Source: Eunapius fragilis | Taxonomy: Eukaryota; Porifera; Demospongiae; Spongillida; Spongillidae | Length of the DNA: 64,000 nucleotides | Direction: 5' to 3' | NCBI GenBank assembly: GCA_963681505.1 | Contig: OY811985.1 | Span: 6,802,073-6,866,072, forward strand | Shown: positions 50,150 through 60,719 of the stretch, piece by piece | Numbering within the stretch: position 1 is the stretch's first letter | Layout: each line of letters starts with the position of its first letter | Notes under the pieces: model-generated | Database searches by the model: none | Seen by the model: only the letters and a program-made list of their open reading frames with translations | What the model was told of the DNA's origin: nothing | Position numbers and translations under genes: made by a program

Positions 50150-51644
50150 ACACTTCTGACCCTCTTAGGCTTGGTTGCTTTAAAAAGTAGGCTGACACAC
50201 TCCTGGTGGTTCTTTTCTTTAGCCAAGTCATAGGGTCGCAGGTGCTCATAGTCCTCTGTACCCATGTCAATTCCACGCCTCACCAGTGCTTTCAGCACCC
50301 CACTCTGTGCACATGACAACTTTATGAGGTATGTGGTTTGGACCTGGCTCTTTCCCTACCTGTCCTTGGTCAGCAGCATCATGAACTGGTGTGCCCCCCA
50401 AGTCATCCCTATCATACGCTGACCCCCCGTGGTCCAAAATCCACTCTAAGCATTGTACCTGAGAAGAGAATGCAGGGGAAAAAAAAAAAAATCAATGGAG
50501 TGATGGGGGGGGAAAAAAATCATTCCCCAGGGGAGGATCGAACTCCCGACCTTCGCATTACTCAATACTGCATATAAGTACGACGCGCTAACCGACTGAG
50601 CCACTGGGGAACCTGAAAGGTCTGCTCAAACGAACAGATTTTATGCCAAACTTATTAAAATTCCTTTTACCTGACCCCCAGCTGCAGCGAAGTGTGCAGG
50701 GGTAGCTCCATCGTCTGCTCTAATTCTTATGGACATTCCGACGGTATTCACCAGATATTCTAAGCAAGCTATTTTCCCAGCCTGAGCGGCTGCATGAATG
50801 GGTCCCATGCCGTCCAGTGCAGTTAAGTACGGGTCCCCTCGCCCATGTTCGACCAGCCACTGAAGACAATTGTAACTGAAGGGTTAGGCACGTGACGTTT
50901 ATATGCAAAGCATTTCAAACAACACTAGCTCACCTTCCTTCCTGTGCGGCGAAATAAGTGGCTGTTGCTCCATGAAGCGTTCGTTCATTTGGTTTGTACT
51001 GCGAATGACTGGTCAGCCACTGGAGACACTGCAACTGATCTGTGCTCAGAGAGAGAAAAATGTTGCGCATCCATTTCCTTCGGTCATAGACCAAAGTATT
51101 ATATCTTTACACCCTATTGTCTCTAACCCTCTCTCCCCACCTCTTAAATGTACTAGTACTCACTTGCAGCAGCGCACAGATGCACAGGGGTGACGTCACT
51201 GAATCCCTTCTCGCTTGGAGTCGACCCACAATGCTCCATGAGCCATTTCACAACATTCAATCGTCCGAACCTGCATGCCATGTGTAGTACGGTTGCGCCT
51301 TCCTTGGTAACGTCTTTGGCTGAGCAGTGGGTATTAGTAAGCAGATATTCAAGGCATTCCAGGCGACCTGCAGCTGCTGCATCATGGGCAGCAGTTGCTC
51401 CGTTTTCAGACACCGCATTTGGAGAGATGCCGCTTTTTATTACTAGCCAAACGAGACATTCGAGCTTGCCGCTTCTTGCCGCGTAATGGATGGGCGTGGC
51501 ACCATGTTCGTCCCTCTCGTTGAGAATATGCATCTCCTGATATGCTGTCGACAGGCACTCGATGTGGCCAAGTCGAGCCGCAAGAATGGCGGGCTTGCGG
51601 GCTTTCTTGCATTCTCCACATATGTTGGCCTTCTTCCTTCCCAT
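29108..51644 (-). CDS. Espin-like ankyrin / gelsolin-repeat / RA-PH chimeric actin regulator
   Basis: 35 exons, every junction in phase, total 7,560 nt (about 2,519 residues). Exons 1-5 (51644-51164, 51039-50934, 50875-50671, 50458-50360, 50304-50149): start [18 protein letters not shown], then espin-like ankyrin repeats ([40 protein letters not shown]). Exons 6-11 (50063-50007, 49855-49754, 48596-48435, 48159-48040, 47867-47285, 47059-45069): disordered, with an espin-like EAALLP motif and a 14-residue repeat. Exons 12-25 (44865-44791, 44733-44593, 44218-44112, 44013-43863, 43641-43474, 43025-42828, 41696-41607, 41115-41026, 40771-40655, 40512-40399, 39728-39639, 38554-38510, 38450-38391, 34200-34093): five gelsolin-like repeats. 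Exons 26-29 (33591-32691, 31782-31540, 31292-31255, 31203-31159): linker, mostly a 13-residue repeat. Exons 30-35 (30697-30538, 30476-30352, 30056-29901, 29818-29708, 29588-29493, 29176-29108): RA then PH. Exon 21's upper boundary is the least certain. Confidence 0.78.
30689..31137 (-). repeat. 24-bp minisatellite carrying a splice acceptor
   Basis: About 19 copies of CTACTGCAGATTACCATAGC plus TATC, read on the minus strand. The copy nearest the RA exon supplies its acceptor (CTGCAG) and its first codons, ATT ACC ATA. Every other copy reproduces the acceptor. Confidence 0.92.
31935..32570. repeat. 15-bp minisatellite, about 42 copies
   Basis: Unit GGTATGAGGGTGTGG in intron 26 of the chimera. 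The open plus-strand frame over it (GYEGV repeats) follows from the period being a multiple of three. Confidence 0.92.
32772..33421 (-). repeat. 39-bp coding minisatellite (13-residue repeat)
   Basis: About 16 in-frame copies encoding [13 protein letters not shown] in exon 26 of the chimera. The only variable positions are APV/TVG-type changes and one early S. It forms an acidic, Pro-containing spacer between the gelsolin repeats and the RA domain. Confidence 0.9.
33676..33900. repeat. (CA)n microsatellite with interruptions
   Basis: About 220 bp of CA with GACA/TACA variants in intron 25 of the chimera. Confidence 0.9.
34297..38384. repeat. 4.1-kb, 21-bp minisatellite, about 195 copies
   Basis: Unit GATGYCCACACTGATGGCCT plus A, where Y is C or T. 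It fills intron 24 of the chimera almost from donor to acceptor. Rare variants (CAGTGAT, GATGACC, ATTGAT) mark larger duplications: the GATGACC variant recurs at 36871, 37627 and 38047, that is 36 and then 20 units apart. Because 21 is divisible by three, one plus frame and two minus frames stay open over 4 kb; these are not genes. Confidence 0.95.
38578..39593. repeat. 9-bp minisatellite, about 113 units
   Basis: Mixed GTGTACATG, GTGTATGTG and GTATATGTG units over 1 kb in intron 22 of the chimera, with longer repeating blocks. Confidence 0.92.
39780..40385. repeat. Pyrimidine-rich minisatellite of 20-30 bp
   Basis: Variable units of CTCTCCACACATGCACCTCC in intron 21 of the chimera. Confidence 0.88.
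41133..41418. repeat. 18-bp minisatellite, about 16 copies
   Basis: Unit AAGGCAGGATAAGGCATT, almost perfect, in intron 18 of the chimera, ending near an acceptor in gene sense. Confidence 0.92.
41697..42827. other. Unusually plain 1.1-kb intron
   Basis: Intron 17 of the chimera. It contains no tandem array, apart from a 36-bp duplication around TAACTCTGATACTGGTATAT near 41795-41860. No exon or transposon was recognised. Confidence 0.45.
43025..43400. repeat. About 40-bp G-rich minisatellite
   Basis: Units built from GTGGGTGGGGTCAGGGGAGG and GTTGGTAGAGGGAATGTGA in intron 16 of the chimera. Confidence 0.85.
43768..43852. repeat. (CA)n microsatellite
   Basis: Interrupted CA run in intron 15 of the chimera, adjacent to the donor of exon 15. 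Confidence 0.85.
46460..46795 (-). repeat. 42-bp coding minisatellite (14-residue repeat)
   Basis: Seven to eight in-frame copies encoding [14 protein letters not shown] inside exon 11 of the chimera. It is rich in His and Asp, a possible metal-binding or purely flexible segment. Confidence 0.88.
48825..49632. repeat. 15/17-bp minisatellite, about 50 units
   Basis: Units of GGAGGTACACACAGCA with either one or two extra CA, in intron 7 of the chimera. Confidence 0.92.
50090..50146. repeat. (CA)n microsatellite
   Basis: CA run in intron 5 of the chimera, directly after the donor of exon 5. Confidence 0.9.
50511..50517 (-). terminator. Pol III T-run terminator of tRNA-Ile
   Basis: Seven consecutive T on the minus strand, a few bases beyond the tRNA 3' end. 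Confidence 0.7.
50524..50610 (-). tRNA. trnI-UAU: tRNA-Ile (UAU) with a 14-nt intron
   Basis: On the minus strand the acceptor stem is TCCCCAG paired with CTGGGGA. The A box is TGGCTCAGTCGG and the B box lies in GGGAGTTCGATCCTCCC. The anticodon arm is TCGTA / loop CTTATAA / TGCGA, with the intron inserted one base after the anticodon TAT, as in other eukaryotic tRNA-Ile(UAU) genes. A run of seven T follows just downstream (about 50511-50517), a pol III terminator. It lies in intron 3 of the chimera in the same orientation. 3' CCA is not encoded, as expected in a nuclear gene. Confidence 0.9.
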
Positions 51645-51889
51645 AGCAATAGGGGGTGGGGCTAACACGATGATTCAAAAGTGCTCAGTAATAGTATTCA
51701 TTAACTGTTACATATGCTCCACCCCATCAAGCTGGACGACCGGTTGAGTTATGTTGAATGAGTGAATTGTTAAAAGGCAAGGCAGTTCCACATTGATATT
51801 AGCACATTAAAAATTGCTCACACTAATGACATACAGAAAACTGAACATATCCAATAAAAGCCCCTCATAAGTGCTGACAACACTGGCTC
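51645..51889. promoter_or_regulatory. Tandem intergenic gap / chimera promoter
   Basis: 245 bp separate the start of the chimera from the stop of the next minus-strand gene. It must hold the promoter of the chimera and the 3' UTR of its neighbour. No core element was identified. Confidence 0.45.
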
Positions 51890-54800
51890 TCAGAACCACG
51901 GGGTTAGAGGGAACTTGTAGAAGCTAAGAAACAAGCCAAAGACAAAGAGACCAAAAACGATGTATTTAGGGTAGATGGACACGCCCACCAGCTTAGCCTG
52001 TAGGATGATAGATAATGCATGCACTTAACAACTAAGTCACATGGGGCCACTCACTCACCGTGTAGTTTGTTGCATTTGTATAGATGAGAAATGAGTCCAG
52101 CTCCTTCTGGGGTGTGTCAGAGTAGGTGTAGGGTCGGGCAGCTATCTCCAACCCCAGCCTCTTTAGGTGACAACACTCCCTTGTCAGCCTTGCAGCCTTT
52201 TGGAAGGGTTGAAAGGTTAATTAGCCTAACCCCACCTAAGAGTGCACACATACACTAGGCCACACCCACTTAAGAGAGTGCACACATACACTAGGCCACA
52301 CCCACCTAAGAGTGCACACATACACTAGGCCACACCCACCTATGAGTGCACACATACACTAGGCCACACCCAACCTAAGGGAATGTACACATACACTGCA
52401 CACATACACTAGCCACACCCACCTGGCAGACAGGGACAACAATGATAACAGACCACTGGATCATATTGAACACACCCACAGTATACGCAAGCTTTGATTC
52501 CCTGGGTACTTCAAGAAGGTTCTTGTAAGCTGTGGAGAATAAGAGAGAATGGATGGGTGTGGTAGGATGGGTGTGGTGTGGAGGTGGAAGATATGATGAT
52601 GGTGTGATGAGTGATATTACCATGGCTACCTAGGGGTACTCACATGTTACCGTGGTTACCTAGGGGTTGTTACAGTACTCACATGTTACAGTGTTTACTA
52701 CAAATATGAAGAGACAAAGAGATGTCATTGCTGACAGCTGTCCATTGAAGATATGAAGGATGGAGTGTGTATAGCGAATGTCCTGGGGAGAAACACCACA
52801 TACTCCATAAGCATCCTCACACCTCCTCCCTCCCCTCTACTCATATCTCCCTCACACCTCTTCCCTCTCACACATCCTCCACTCCCTTACCTTAATTGCA
52901 TCTCCCAGTGTCCCTAACTTGTTCCTAACTTTTTCCTTAATGCTTTTAACAAGATATATGACCAGCTCTCCCTGAGACACATAGTATATCACCACGGAGA
53001 TGTACAGGAAGTCAAAGAACACAAAACCAAACAGAGCGCTGATGACCAGAATATACCTCCTAGCATCATAGTCCTCCGGGACACTGCAAGGGAAGCATGT
53101 GACAAGTCAGGTGACTCCAGTGATGGTCAGATGGCATGCCATGTGCAACCATGGCAACAGTACTGACATTTGATAACTTGTTGTTAGCCAGTCGATAACA
53201 GTGTTATCTCCTAGCAACCTTAGGCTAAACAATCTCATCACGCTTGTCATAAAGGAGAAGGAAATCCACACGACACCAGAGAAGAGAGTGACTCTGTGTA
53301 ATTAATTAACCATTAATAACATGAACATAACCCCTCCCATCCAACAGCTCCACCCACTAACCACCCCTGCAACTCACTGCAGTACATAAATCAATCTGTT
53401 GCCATGGAGAACAGAAGCGCTTGAAGTGCAGCTAATGAACACCTGTAAGTAGCCACACATTGGAATGGAACTTCCACTGGACACACGGGAATGGGACTTG
53501 GGCATAGGGTCCACTGGACACATGGGAATGGGACTTGGGCATAGGGTCCACTGGACACATGGGAATGGATCTTGGACACATGGGTCCACTGCACACATGG
53601 GAATGGGACTTGGGCATATGGGTCCACTTGACACATGGGAATGAGTACCTGCCCCTACTTCATAATCAACTTACCTTTTCCATTAGTGAACTGAGATACT
53701 CGGGCTCCAAATAGAGAAACAGGTAAACTCCCCACAGGTATACAGCAAGGAGCACCCCATCACTTAGGATCACAAGTGTGACAATCTTCTCTCTGCATGT
53801 GATCGAGTTGTTAGTGGATGAGACGGCCTTTGAAAGGAAAGACATTGGTACCGTTATCTATAAGCAGCAGGTAGCTACTAGTACTAGCAGGTACTATAAC
53901 AGGCAGGCACAACAAGACATGTTGGTTGACTGTGCACATGGAGCTATTAACAGCCACATGCCACTAACCAATTGTTAATTAAAACTACTACTCAATTAAC
54001 CAAGCATACATACCCAATGATTAGATAACTATCCAGAGGGTACTACATACATCTGTTCTGAAGTAACAGGTCAATAACTGTGCCACAGAGGTGTATACCA
54101 GGATGACAAAGAACACGGATGGATAGATGACATTCACACAGCTTGCAAACTTGGATACTTCCAGGTCACGACTACCACTGTAAAGGCACCTCCAACCGAT
54201 CTGTTGGGTGAGTGAGAGGGGAAAGAGGGGGGATGTGAAAGGATGTGCATGAAAGACATGTGCAGGTGTGGGTGGATGTGCAGGGGTGTGGGTGGATGTG
54301 TAGGGGGTGGGTGGATGTGTAGGGGGTGGGTGGATGTGCAGGGGTGTGGGTGGATGTGTAGGGGGTGGGTGGATGTGCAGGGGTGTGGGTGGATGTGTAG
54401 GGGGTGGGTGGATGTGCAGGGATGTGGGTGGATGTGTAGGGGGTGGGTAAATGTGCAGGGGTGTGGGTGGATGTGTAGGGTGGGTGGATGTGCAGGGGTG
54501 TGGGTGTACAGGAGGATGTGTATGTGGGAGTGAAGCAGTTAGTTCACAGCTGGCCTTACCAACTTCTGGAAGGTCAGGTAAGGATATAGAACGGTCTTCT
54601 TGCATTTCATAAGAGCTTCAGCAGTGTGGCTGTCATTTCCGTATGGTGACTGTGAAATAGGAAAGAGTTAGACTGGGGAGGAGACGTTAATGGGAAGGGG
54701 GGTTGGTGTTGTATGTAGGAGTGGCATGTAGGAGTTGGTATGTAGTGGTATGGGTGAGTGTGCATAAGTGGTATGGGTGAGTGTGCATAAGTGGTATGTG

Positions 54801-55895
54801 TGAGTGTGCATAAGTGGTATGGGTGAGTGTGCAGGAGAGGTATGTGTGAGTGGTATGTGTAACTATGCAGCTGACCTCAACAGTTTCAAAATCGTCGTTC
54901 ATGCTGAGGTAATGCCCACTTCTGACTCCACCGCCCCACTGCTGGCTAGGGTCAGACAACTCTGTCTCCTTTTGAGATGAAGTGAGTGACCTCTGTGTCA
55001 TACGTGTGTGCTCCCCTGGTACACCAAGCAAGGCTTCTGTCACTACAGACACGTGTGTGCGACTGTGGGCTGAAGGTCAGAGGTCATCAATGTGATCATC
55101 ACCATAGCAACATCACTTATTAGCAGCACCATCACCACACCAACATCACCATCACTAAGCACCATCCCACCATCACTATAGCACCATCACAGTACCACCA
55201 TCACACCATCACTACAGCACCATCACACCATCACTATAGCAGCATCACAGTACCACCATCACTACAGCACCATCACACCATCACTATAGCACCATCACAC
55301 CATCACTATAGCACCATCACACCATCACTATAGCACCATCCCACCATCACTATAGCACCATCACACCATCACTATAGCACCATCACAGCACCATCACCAC
55401 CGTTCCAATGAAGTGAAACAAGCAATATCTTCATACCTGGCTTTTTAGCCCATGGTTTAGTCGGCCTACGGACATCGGTGGTCGACTCCGCCCTCTTAGG
55501 CTCATAGACTTCAGAAACCGATTCCACAGGGCAACTTGACGGCGCAAAGCTATCAGAGGATAGAAAAGACGGCCTGATACCTTACAAATATATATCCTAG
55601 CGATCTATTCTTTCACGATCTGTCCTACTGCTTATCAACACGGTAGTAGGGGGAGGGTTGCGTTAATCTTGCAACCGCAACCACAAACACACACACACAC
55701 ACACACATACCATACGTCTACACTCAAGTAACCATGCATGCACATACACACTACTAACATGCAAACCACACAGCGTTGCTTGTACGCTACTATAGCAACG
55801 AAGTAAGGACAGAGCTAGCTAGCTAGTTCTTACATCTGCTCGTCTGCAGAGCTTCTCTTCAATACCACGTTCACTGGCTCCGCTTTAGGCTCCAT
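51890..55895 (-). CDS. Multi-pass membrane protein, paralogue A (possible GRL-type)
   Basis: Thirteen exons (55895-55834, 55549-55437, 55069-54876, 54649-54560, 54200-54051, 53827-53675, 53442-53378, 53293-53168, 53083-52891, 52782-52683, 52529-52423, 52196-52059, 51997-51890) give 532 residues, all in phase. The N-terminus (MEPKAEPVNVVLKRSS) is hydrophilic and about 125 residues long. About seven membrane spans follow, among them VIYPSVFFVILVYTSVAQ, IVTLVILSDGVLLAVYLWGV, YILVISALFGFVFFDFLYIS and YIVFGLFVFGLFLSF. Family words shared with its two neighbours include LEPEYLSSLME, GQLSAMTSLCLFIF and RPYTYSDTPQKELDSFLIYT. An intracellular N-terminus, seven spans and a conserved end around the last span fit the insect gustatory receptor-like superfamily, but the TYhhhhhQF motif is absent. 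Function is unproven. Confidence 0.72.
52225..52420. repeat. About 30-bp tandem repeat
   Basis: Copies of GTGCACACATACACTAGGCC in the intron before the AARLTREC exon of paralogue A. Confidence 0.8.
53465..53640. repeat. About 35-bp tandem repeat
   Basis: Copies of ACACATGGGAATGGGACTTG within an intron of paralogue A. Confidence 0.82.
54245..54530. repeat. G-rich minisatellite
   Basis: Alternating GGATGTGCAGGGGTGTGGGT and GGATGTGTAGGGGGTGGGT units in an intron of paralogue A. Confidence 0.88.
55095..55400. repeat. ACCATCAC-type minisatellite
   Basis: Variable units of CACCATCACACCATCACTAT in an intron of paralogue A. Confidence 0.88.
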
Positions 55896-56199
55896 AGCTG
55901 AGTTTTCATATTATCTACCATAAATCTATTAACACGACCACGCTTTGTAATTTCTTTTATTCATTTATTTAAAAAAATGAGCTAAATGCTTTAAGGTTAT
56001 GTAGGTAGCCATATTTACTTAGCATTATCACTGCACTGTGTTGTTTAAGAAATGGACAATTTACAATTCATAACTGGACACACATTTTGACATAAACTAC
56101 TAAATTTAGTATATTCTATAGATACATGTTATGTAGAGAATACACGAAAGATATTTAAACTAAACTAAACAGAAATATAAAACTAAATAGAAGTGAAAT

Positions 56200-56310
56200 A
56201 CCACAATGCATCACATGATTAATAACCACAATGCATCACATGATTAATAACCACAATGTATCACATGATTAATAACCACAATGTATCACATGATTAATAA
56301 CCACAAGTGA
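56200..56310. repeat. 25-bp tandem repeat, four copies
   Basis: Copies of ACAATGCATCACATGATTAA immediately after the stop codon of paralogue B in gene sense. Confidence 0.8.
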
Positions 56311-59300
56311 CTATAGCCAGTCAACTGAAAAGTTTATCAGTGCAATAGTAATTCCAAACACAAACATCGTAGCCAGTATATATTTTGGGTAGACTGGAAA
56401 TCCAACAAGAGCAGCCTGGGGAAGAGGAGGCTTAATCTTCCACACAAGTCACAACCCATCAGCTCACCGAGTAATTGGTTGAAGTAGTGTAGAGAAGGAA
56501 GGAGTCTAACTCCTCTTGGGGTGTGTCTGAGTAAGTGTATGGTCGGGCAGCAATCTCCAACCCCAGCCTTCTTAAACTAGAACATGCTTTGGTCAGCCTG
56601 GCAGCCTAAGGGTTAAATGCTCCTGTTTCACACAATACATACTCCAGTACACTAGTAATGACACACAGACCTGTACCACAGGAGCTACAGTGATGGTCAG
56701 CCACTGTATCACATTGAATACAGCGACAGCCAGTGCCAGCTGTTCATCAGCACCTGCGCCCTTCAGGCCCAGAGCAGTTATGAAGTTTGCACATGCTGCA
56801 CAGGAATGAACACAAGCCGCTCATGAGGATCATTCCTTATAAGGAGTGCTCAGAAGATTCCTTATTAGGATACTTGTAATCAGATTTAATTTACACACAC
56901 TGGTGAACTCATCTACCATGTTATAGCATCATACGCACAATAGGAATGAGGGAGAGAGGGTGAGGGAGAGAGAGTGAGGGAGGGAGAGAGAGGGTGAGGG
57001 AGGGAGAGAGAGGGAGAGGGTGAGGGAGGGAGAGAGGGTGAGGGAGGGAGAGAGGGTGAGGGAGGGAGAGAGGGTGAGGGAGGGAGAGAGGGTGAGGGAG
57101 GGAGAGAGGGTGAGGGAGGGAGAGAGGGTGAGGGAGGGAGAGAGGGTGAGGGAGGGAGAGAGGGTGAGGGAGGGAGAGAGGGGGAGGGAGGGAGAGAGGG
57201 TGAGGGAGGGAGAGAGGGTGAGGGAGGGAGAGAGAGGGTGAGAGAGGGAGAGAGAGGGTGAGGGAGTGAAGGAGAACATTCAATTCAGCATCACTCTTGT
57301 ACCAATTGTGTTGTGGATGAGTGGAAAGGCAGGGGGGTCAGGAGGGAAAAGGGGGGAGGAAGGGGGAGGAGGGAAAGGGAGGAGGTTAATACCAACCTGA
57401 GTATAGAGCACGCACAAATATAAACAGGCACAGTGTCACCATGGTAGCTACCTGTCTGTTCAAAACATGGAGGAACTCTGAAGTATGATAGATGTCCTAC
57501 AAACCAAAAAATATGTAACCAAGGCAACATTAGCCATTATGCAATTAAGGTAATATCAGCGATGATGTAACCAAGGCAACGTCAGCCATGGTGTTGCTCC
57601 GCTATAATGTGTAGCACAGAGGAAAGAACACAGCTCACACTACCACCTCTCGCACACCTGCTCACACTACCACCTCTCGCACACCTGCTCACACTACCAC
57701 CTCTCGCACACCTGCTCACACTACCACCTCTTGCACATCTGCTCACACTACCACCTCTTGCACACCTGCTCACACTACCACCTCTCGCACACCTGCTCAC
57801 ACTACCACCTCTCGCACACCTGCTCACTTATGTTTACATAGTGATTTGGACTACATTGTGCAGCATGCTTTCATTGTGCTATGAATCTGTTCACTAAATC
57901 TGTTCACTCTGCAAACATGAGGCAAATCCCCTCCCCCTCCTCCTCCTCCTCCTCCCCACCCTCCCCACCATACCTTGATGGCACCTTGCAGGGAATGTGC
58001 CTTAGTGACAACTCTGTCAGTTATGCTCCTGATGTACACTATAATGAGCTGGCATTGCGATGTGTAGTTGATGACGACAGAGATGTACAAGAGGTCAAAT
58101 ATCACAAACCCCAGCAATGATACTACTACAAGGGTGTAGCGAAGGCTGTTGTACATCACTGCATGCTCTGGATAAGGTAGGCTGTGTGGGTGGACAGACA
58201 TGAGAGTAACATCTCCCTACAGTGTGTTACCAAGACCTCACTGGGGATGGTCAGGGTTGAGGTACTTGATGGTGGTGTTGGGATGGAGCAGCTGTAGAGT
58301 GAATATTCTGATGATGCTTGTGCATAATGAAAAGACGAGCCATGAAAATCCTGAGATGAGAAAGATCCTGCCAATGATGAAGGGGATAAGTTTTAGAAAT
58401 GGTCAAACCCCACTAATTATCAAGTTGGCCTTCTGTCAGATGTTCACCATGGTCACAGTTACGGTTATGGTGACCATGAACCCATATTAGGGCACTCACA
58501 TTAGGGTGACCATGTACACACATTAGGGCACTCACATTAGGGTGACCATGAACCCATATTAGGGCACTCACATTAGGGTGACCATGCACCCACATTAGGG
58601 CACTCACATTAGGGTGACCATGTACACACATTAGGGCACTCACATTAGGGTGACCATGTACACACATTAGGGCACTCACATTAGGGTGACCATGCACCCA
58701 CATTAGGGCACTCACATTAGGGTGACCATGTACACACATTAGGGCACTCACATTAGGGTGACCATGTACACACATTAGGGCACTCACATTAGGGTGACCA
58801 TGTACACACATTAGGGCACTCACATTAGGGTGACCATGCACCCACATTAGGGCACTCACATTATGGTGACCATGAACCCACATTAGGGCACTCACATTAG
58901 GGTGACCATGTACCCACCTTAGGGTCAAAGTCAGCCCAGAATGACTGTGTTTGACGTGCTTTGTGGAATAGTTCAGGAAAACCTGCAAAGTATTAGGGAT
59001 GTCAGCAAGTACCACATGAACTGGAAGGCATGACATTGTGGGGATGATGGAGCCAGATATGAAACACACACAATTCGTCCCCCCTCCATCTTACCGTCTC
59101 CATTAGTGTACTAAGATACTCCGGCTCCAGGAAGCGAAACAGATAAATACCATAGAGGTAAGCTGCAAACTTGAGGACATCACGAAGTACTGTAGTGGAC
59201 ACAACCTTTTCATCACAGCTTATCACATTGATATCTTCCTTCACCCTGATCTGAAATGCAATTTAAACTCGGTGCAACAGTGCTTTCATGAAGCTACACC

Positions 59301-60164
59301 TATTGCTGTTGCCACGGCAGCCAATGTCTACCTCAGATCTCCCAAAGCACGTTAGCTTCTGTGTCACAGCTGTTCCCAGAAGGAGTATGGAGAACAACAC
59401 AGGGTACAGTGCATTCAGTGCTTTTATGTAGCATGGACGCTCTAGGTCATAGCTAGCCGTGCGAAACCTACGCCAGCCAATCTAAAAATGGTGAGCATCA
59501 AATGAAGAAGACCAAGTTGTGGCCTTACTGTTTTCAGGAGAATAAGGTAAGGATTGAGAACAGTGGTTTTGCACTTCTCCAATGCACGTGTGGTGGTTTG
59601 ATAGTTACCGTTTGGTGACTAATTGAAGAGAGTAACAAAAGAACGGTTGAAGGTGGACCATACATGGTAGTGAAGGTGGACCATACATGGTAGTGAAGGT
59701 GGACCATACATGGTAGTGAAGGTGGACCATACATGGTAGTGAAGGTGGACCATACATGGTAGTGAAGGTGGACCATACATGGTAGTGAAGGTGGACCATA
59801 CATGGTAGTGAAGGTGGACCATACATGGTAGTGAAGGTGGACCATACATGGTAGTGAAGGTGGACCATACATGGTAGTGAAGGTGGACCACACATGGTAG
59901 TGAAGGTGGACCATACATGGTAGTGAAGGTGAACCACACATGGTAGTGAAGGTGATGGTGGACCATACAAGCAATTACATGTAGACATTATCACACACCC
60001 TACCTCCACTCGTTCAAAGTCTTCACCATCCACACTCTTGTAAATAGAACCAGTACTGCTTTTAGGGCTTGTCCCATGGTATGGAGGGATAGGGATCAGC
60101 TCATCCTGGTCGGAGTTGATAGATGTCACAGCTGAGACAGAACGCTTTGGACCTGCCCTTGTAG
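56311..60164 (-). CDS. Multi-pass membrane protein, paralogue B (5' exon not found)
   Basis: Eleven exons (60164-60004, 59618-59529, 59481-59332, 59250-59095, 58982-58918, 58367-58242, 58181-57974, 57496-57397, 56795-56671, 56605-56468, 56415-56311) give 474 complete codons plus an unplaced first exon; the visible part starts in phase 1. Junction positions and phases match paralogues A and C closely. Spans include ALYPVLFSILLLGTAVTQ, LKFAAYLYGIYLFRFLEPEY, YTLVVVSLLGFVIFDLLYIS and YILATMFVFGITIALI. The signature RPYTYSDTPQEELDSFLLYT is nearly identical to paralogue A. The N-terminal cytoplasmic part differs (PKRSVSAVTSINSDQDELIP). The start codon should lie between 60180 and about 60800. The same low-confidence GRL suggestion applies. 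Confidence 0.72.
56940..57265. repeat. AG-rich minisatellite of 16-20 bp
   Basis: Units of GGGAGAGAGGGTGAGGGA in the intron before exon CANFITAL of paralogue B. Confidence 0.9.
57630..57832. repeat. 27-bp minisatellite, about 8 copies
   Basis: Unit CACACTACCACCTCTCGCAC plus ACCTGCT in an intron of paralogue B. Confidence 0.9.
58470..58917. repeat. 36-bp minisatellite, about 12 copies
   Basis: Unit containing TTAGGGCACTCACATTAGGG and TGACCATGTACACACA, running to the donor of the VFLNYSTKH exon of paralogue B. The TTAGGG is part of a longer unit and is not a telomeric array. Confidence 0.9.
59648..59960. repeat. 23-bp minisatellite, about 13 copies
   Basis: Unit GTGGACCATACATGGTAGTG plus AAG in an intron of paralogue B. 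Confidence 0.92.
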
Positions 60165-60719
60165 CTGCAGAAGGGTTACCTTTGCACAATCAGAGCAATG
60201 ACTGGCCTATGTAACCCCAACCAATGCGAGCACACTAGAGTATAGACTCCACCCCGTCACGTGATCACACCAATTTACACCCACACCGTCATTTCAAATG
60301 GGCATATCAGAGATAATTATCAGCAGATGGAACCAGAAGAAGGTAATCTGTATATTATGTCTGATCGGCTTAGTGCACCTGAATGACATCACAGACGGAA
60401 AACACGTCACATAAGCTGTAGTTATTGTTTAAGACAGCACCGTACTGGCTGTTAAGTTTCAAGCCGTTGCTATACTAGTTATGTGCAGTAAACGTTCACC
60501 ACCGACACTGTTCCTCTGCTGCGTGCAGTCGAGGCTCCTATCCTTATGGGGATTACCAGATAACTGAACTTTAAGAAGTGCATACAAATAAGCGCGTGGG
60601 GGGTAACAGCGAACAAACCACACAGGTTCATCAGTTACCTACGGTACCTGGGCTGCTCTGAACTGACTCCATTAACGAACCGCTATCATAATATCGGTAC
60701 ACAGGGTGACCTATGTATT

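Larger units (their letters stand above)
50149..51644 (-). other. Espin-like ankyrin repeat array of the chimera
   Basis: About eight ankyrin repeats over five exons. The spacing and wording are close to espin (GATxAHDAAAxGxLxCLxx[33 protein letters not shown]). Espin's ankyrin repeats bind class III myosin tails and regulate its actin-bundling part. Confidence 0.8.

Noticed and set aside
58470..58917. TTAGGG motifs suggesting an interstitial telomere
   Set aside because: The hexamer occurs once or twice per 36-bp unit and is never tandem with itself.
60327..60342. ATGGAACCAGAAGAAG followed by GTAATC as a plus-strand first exon
   Set aside because: Five codons are too few to judge, and no partner exon was found.
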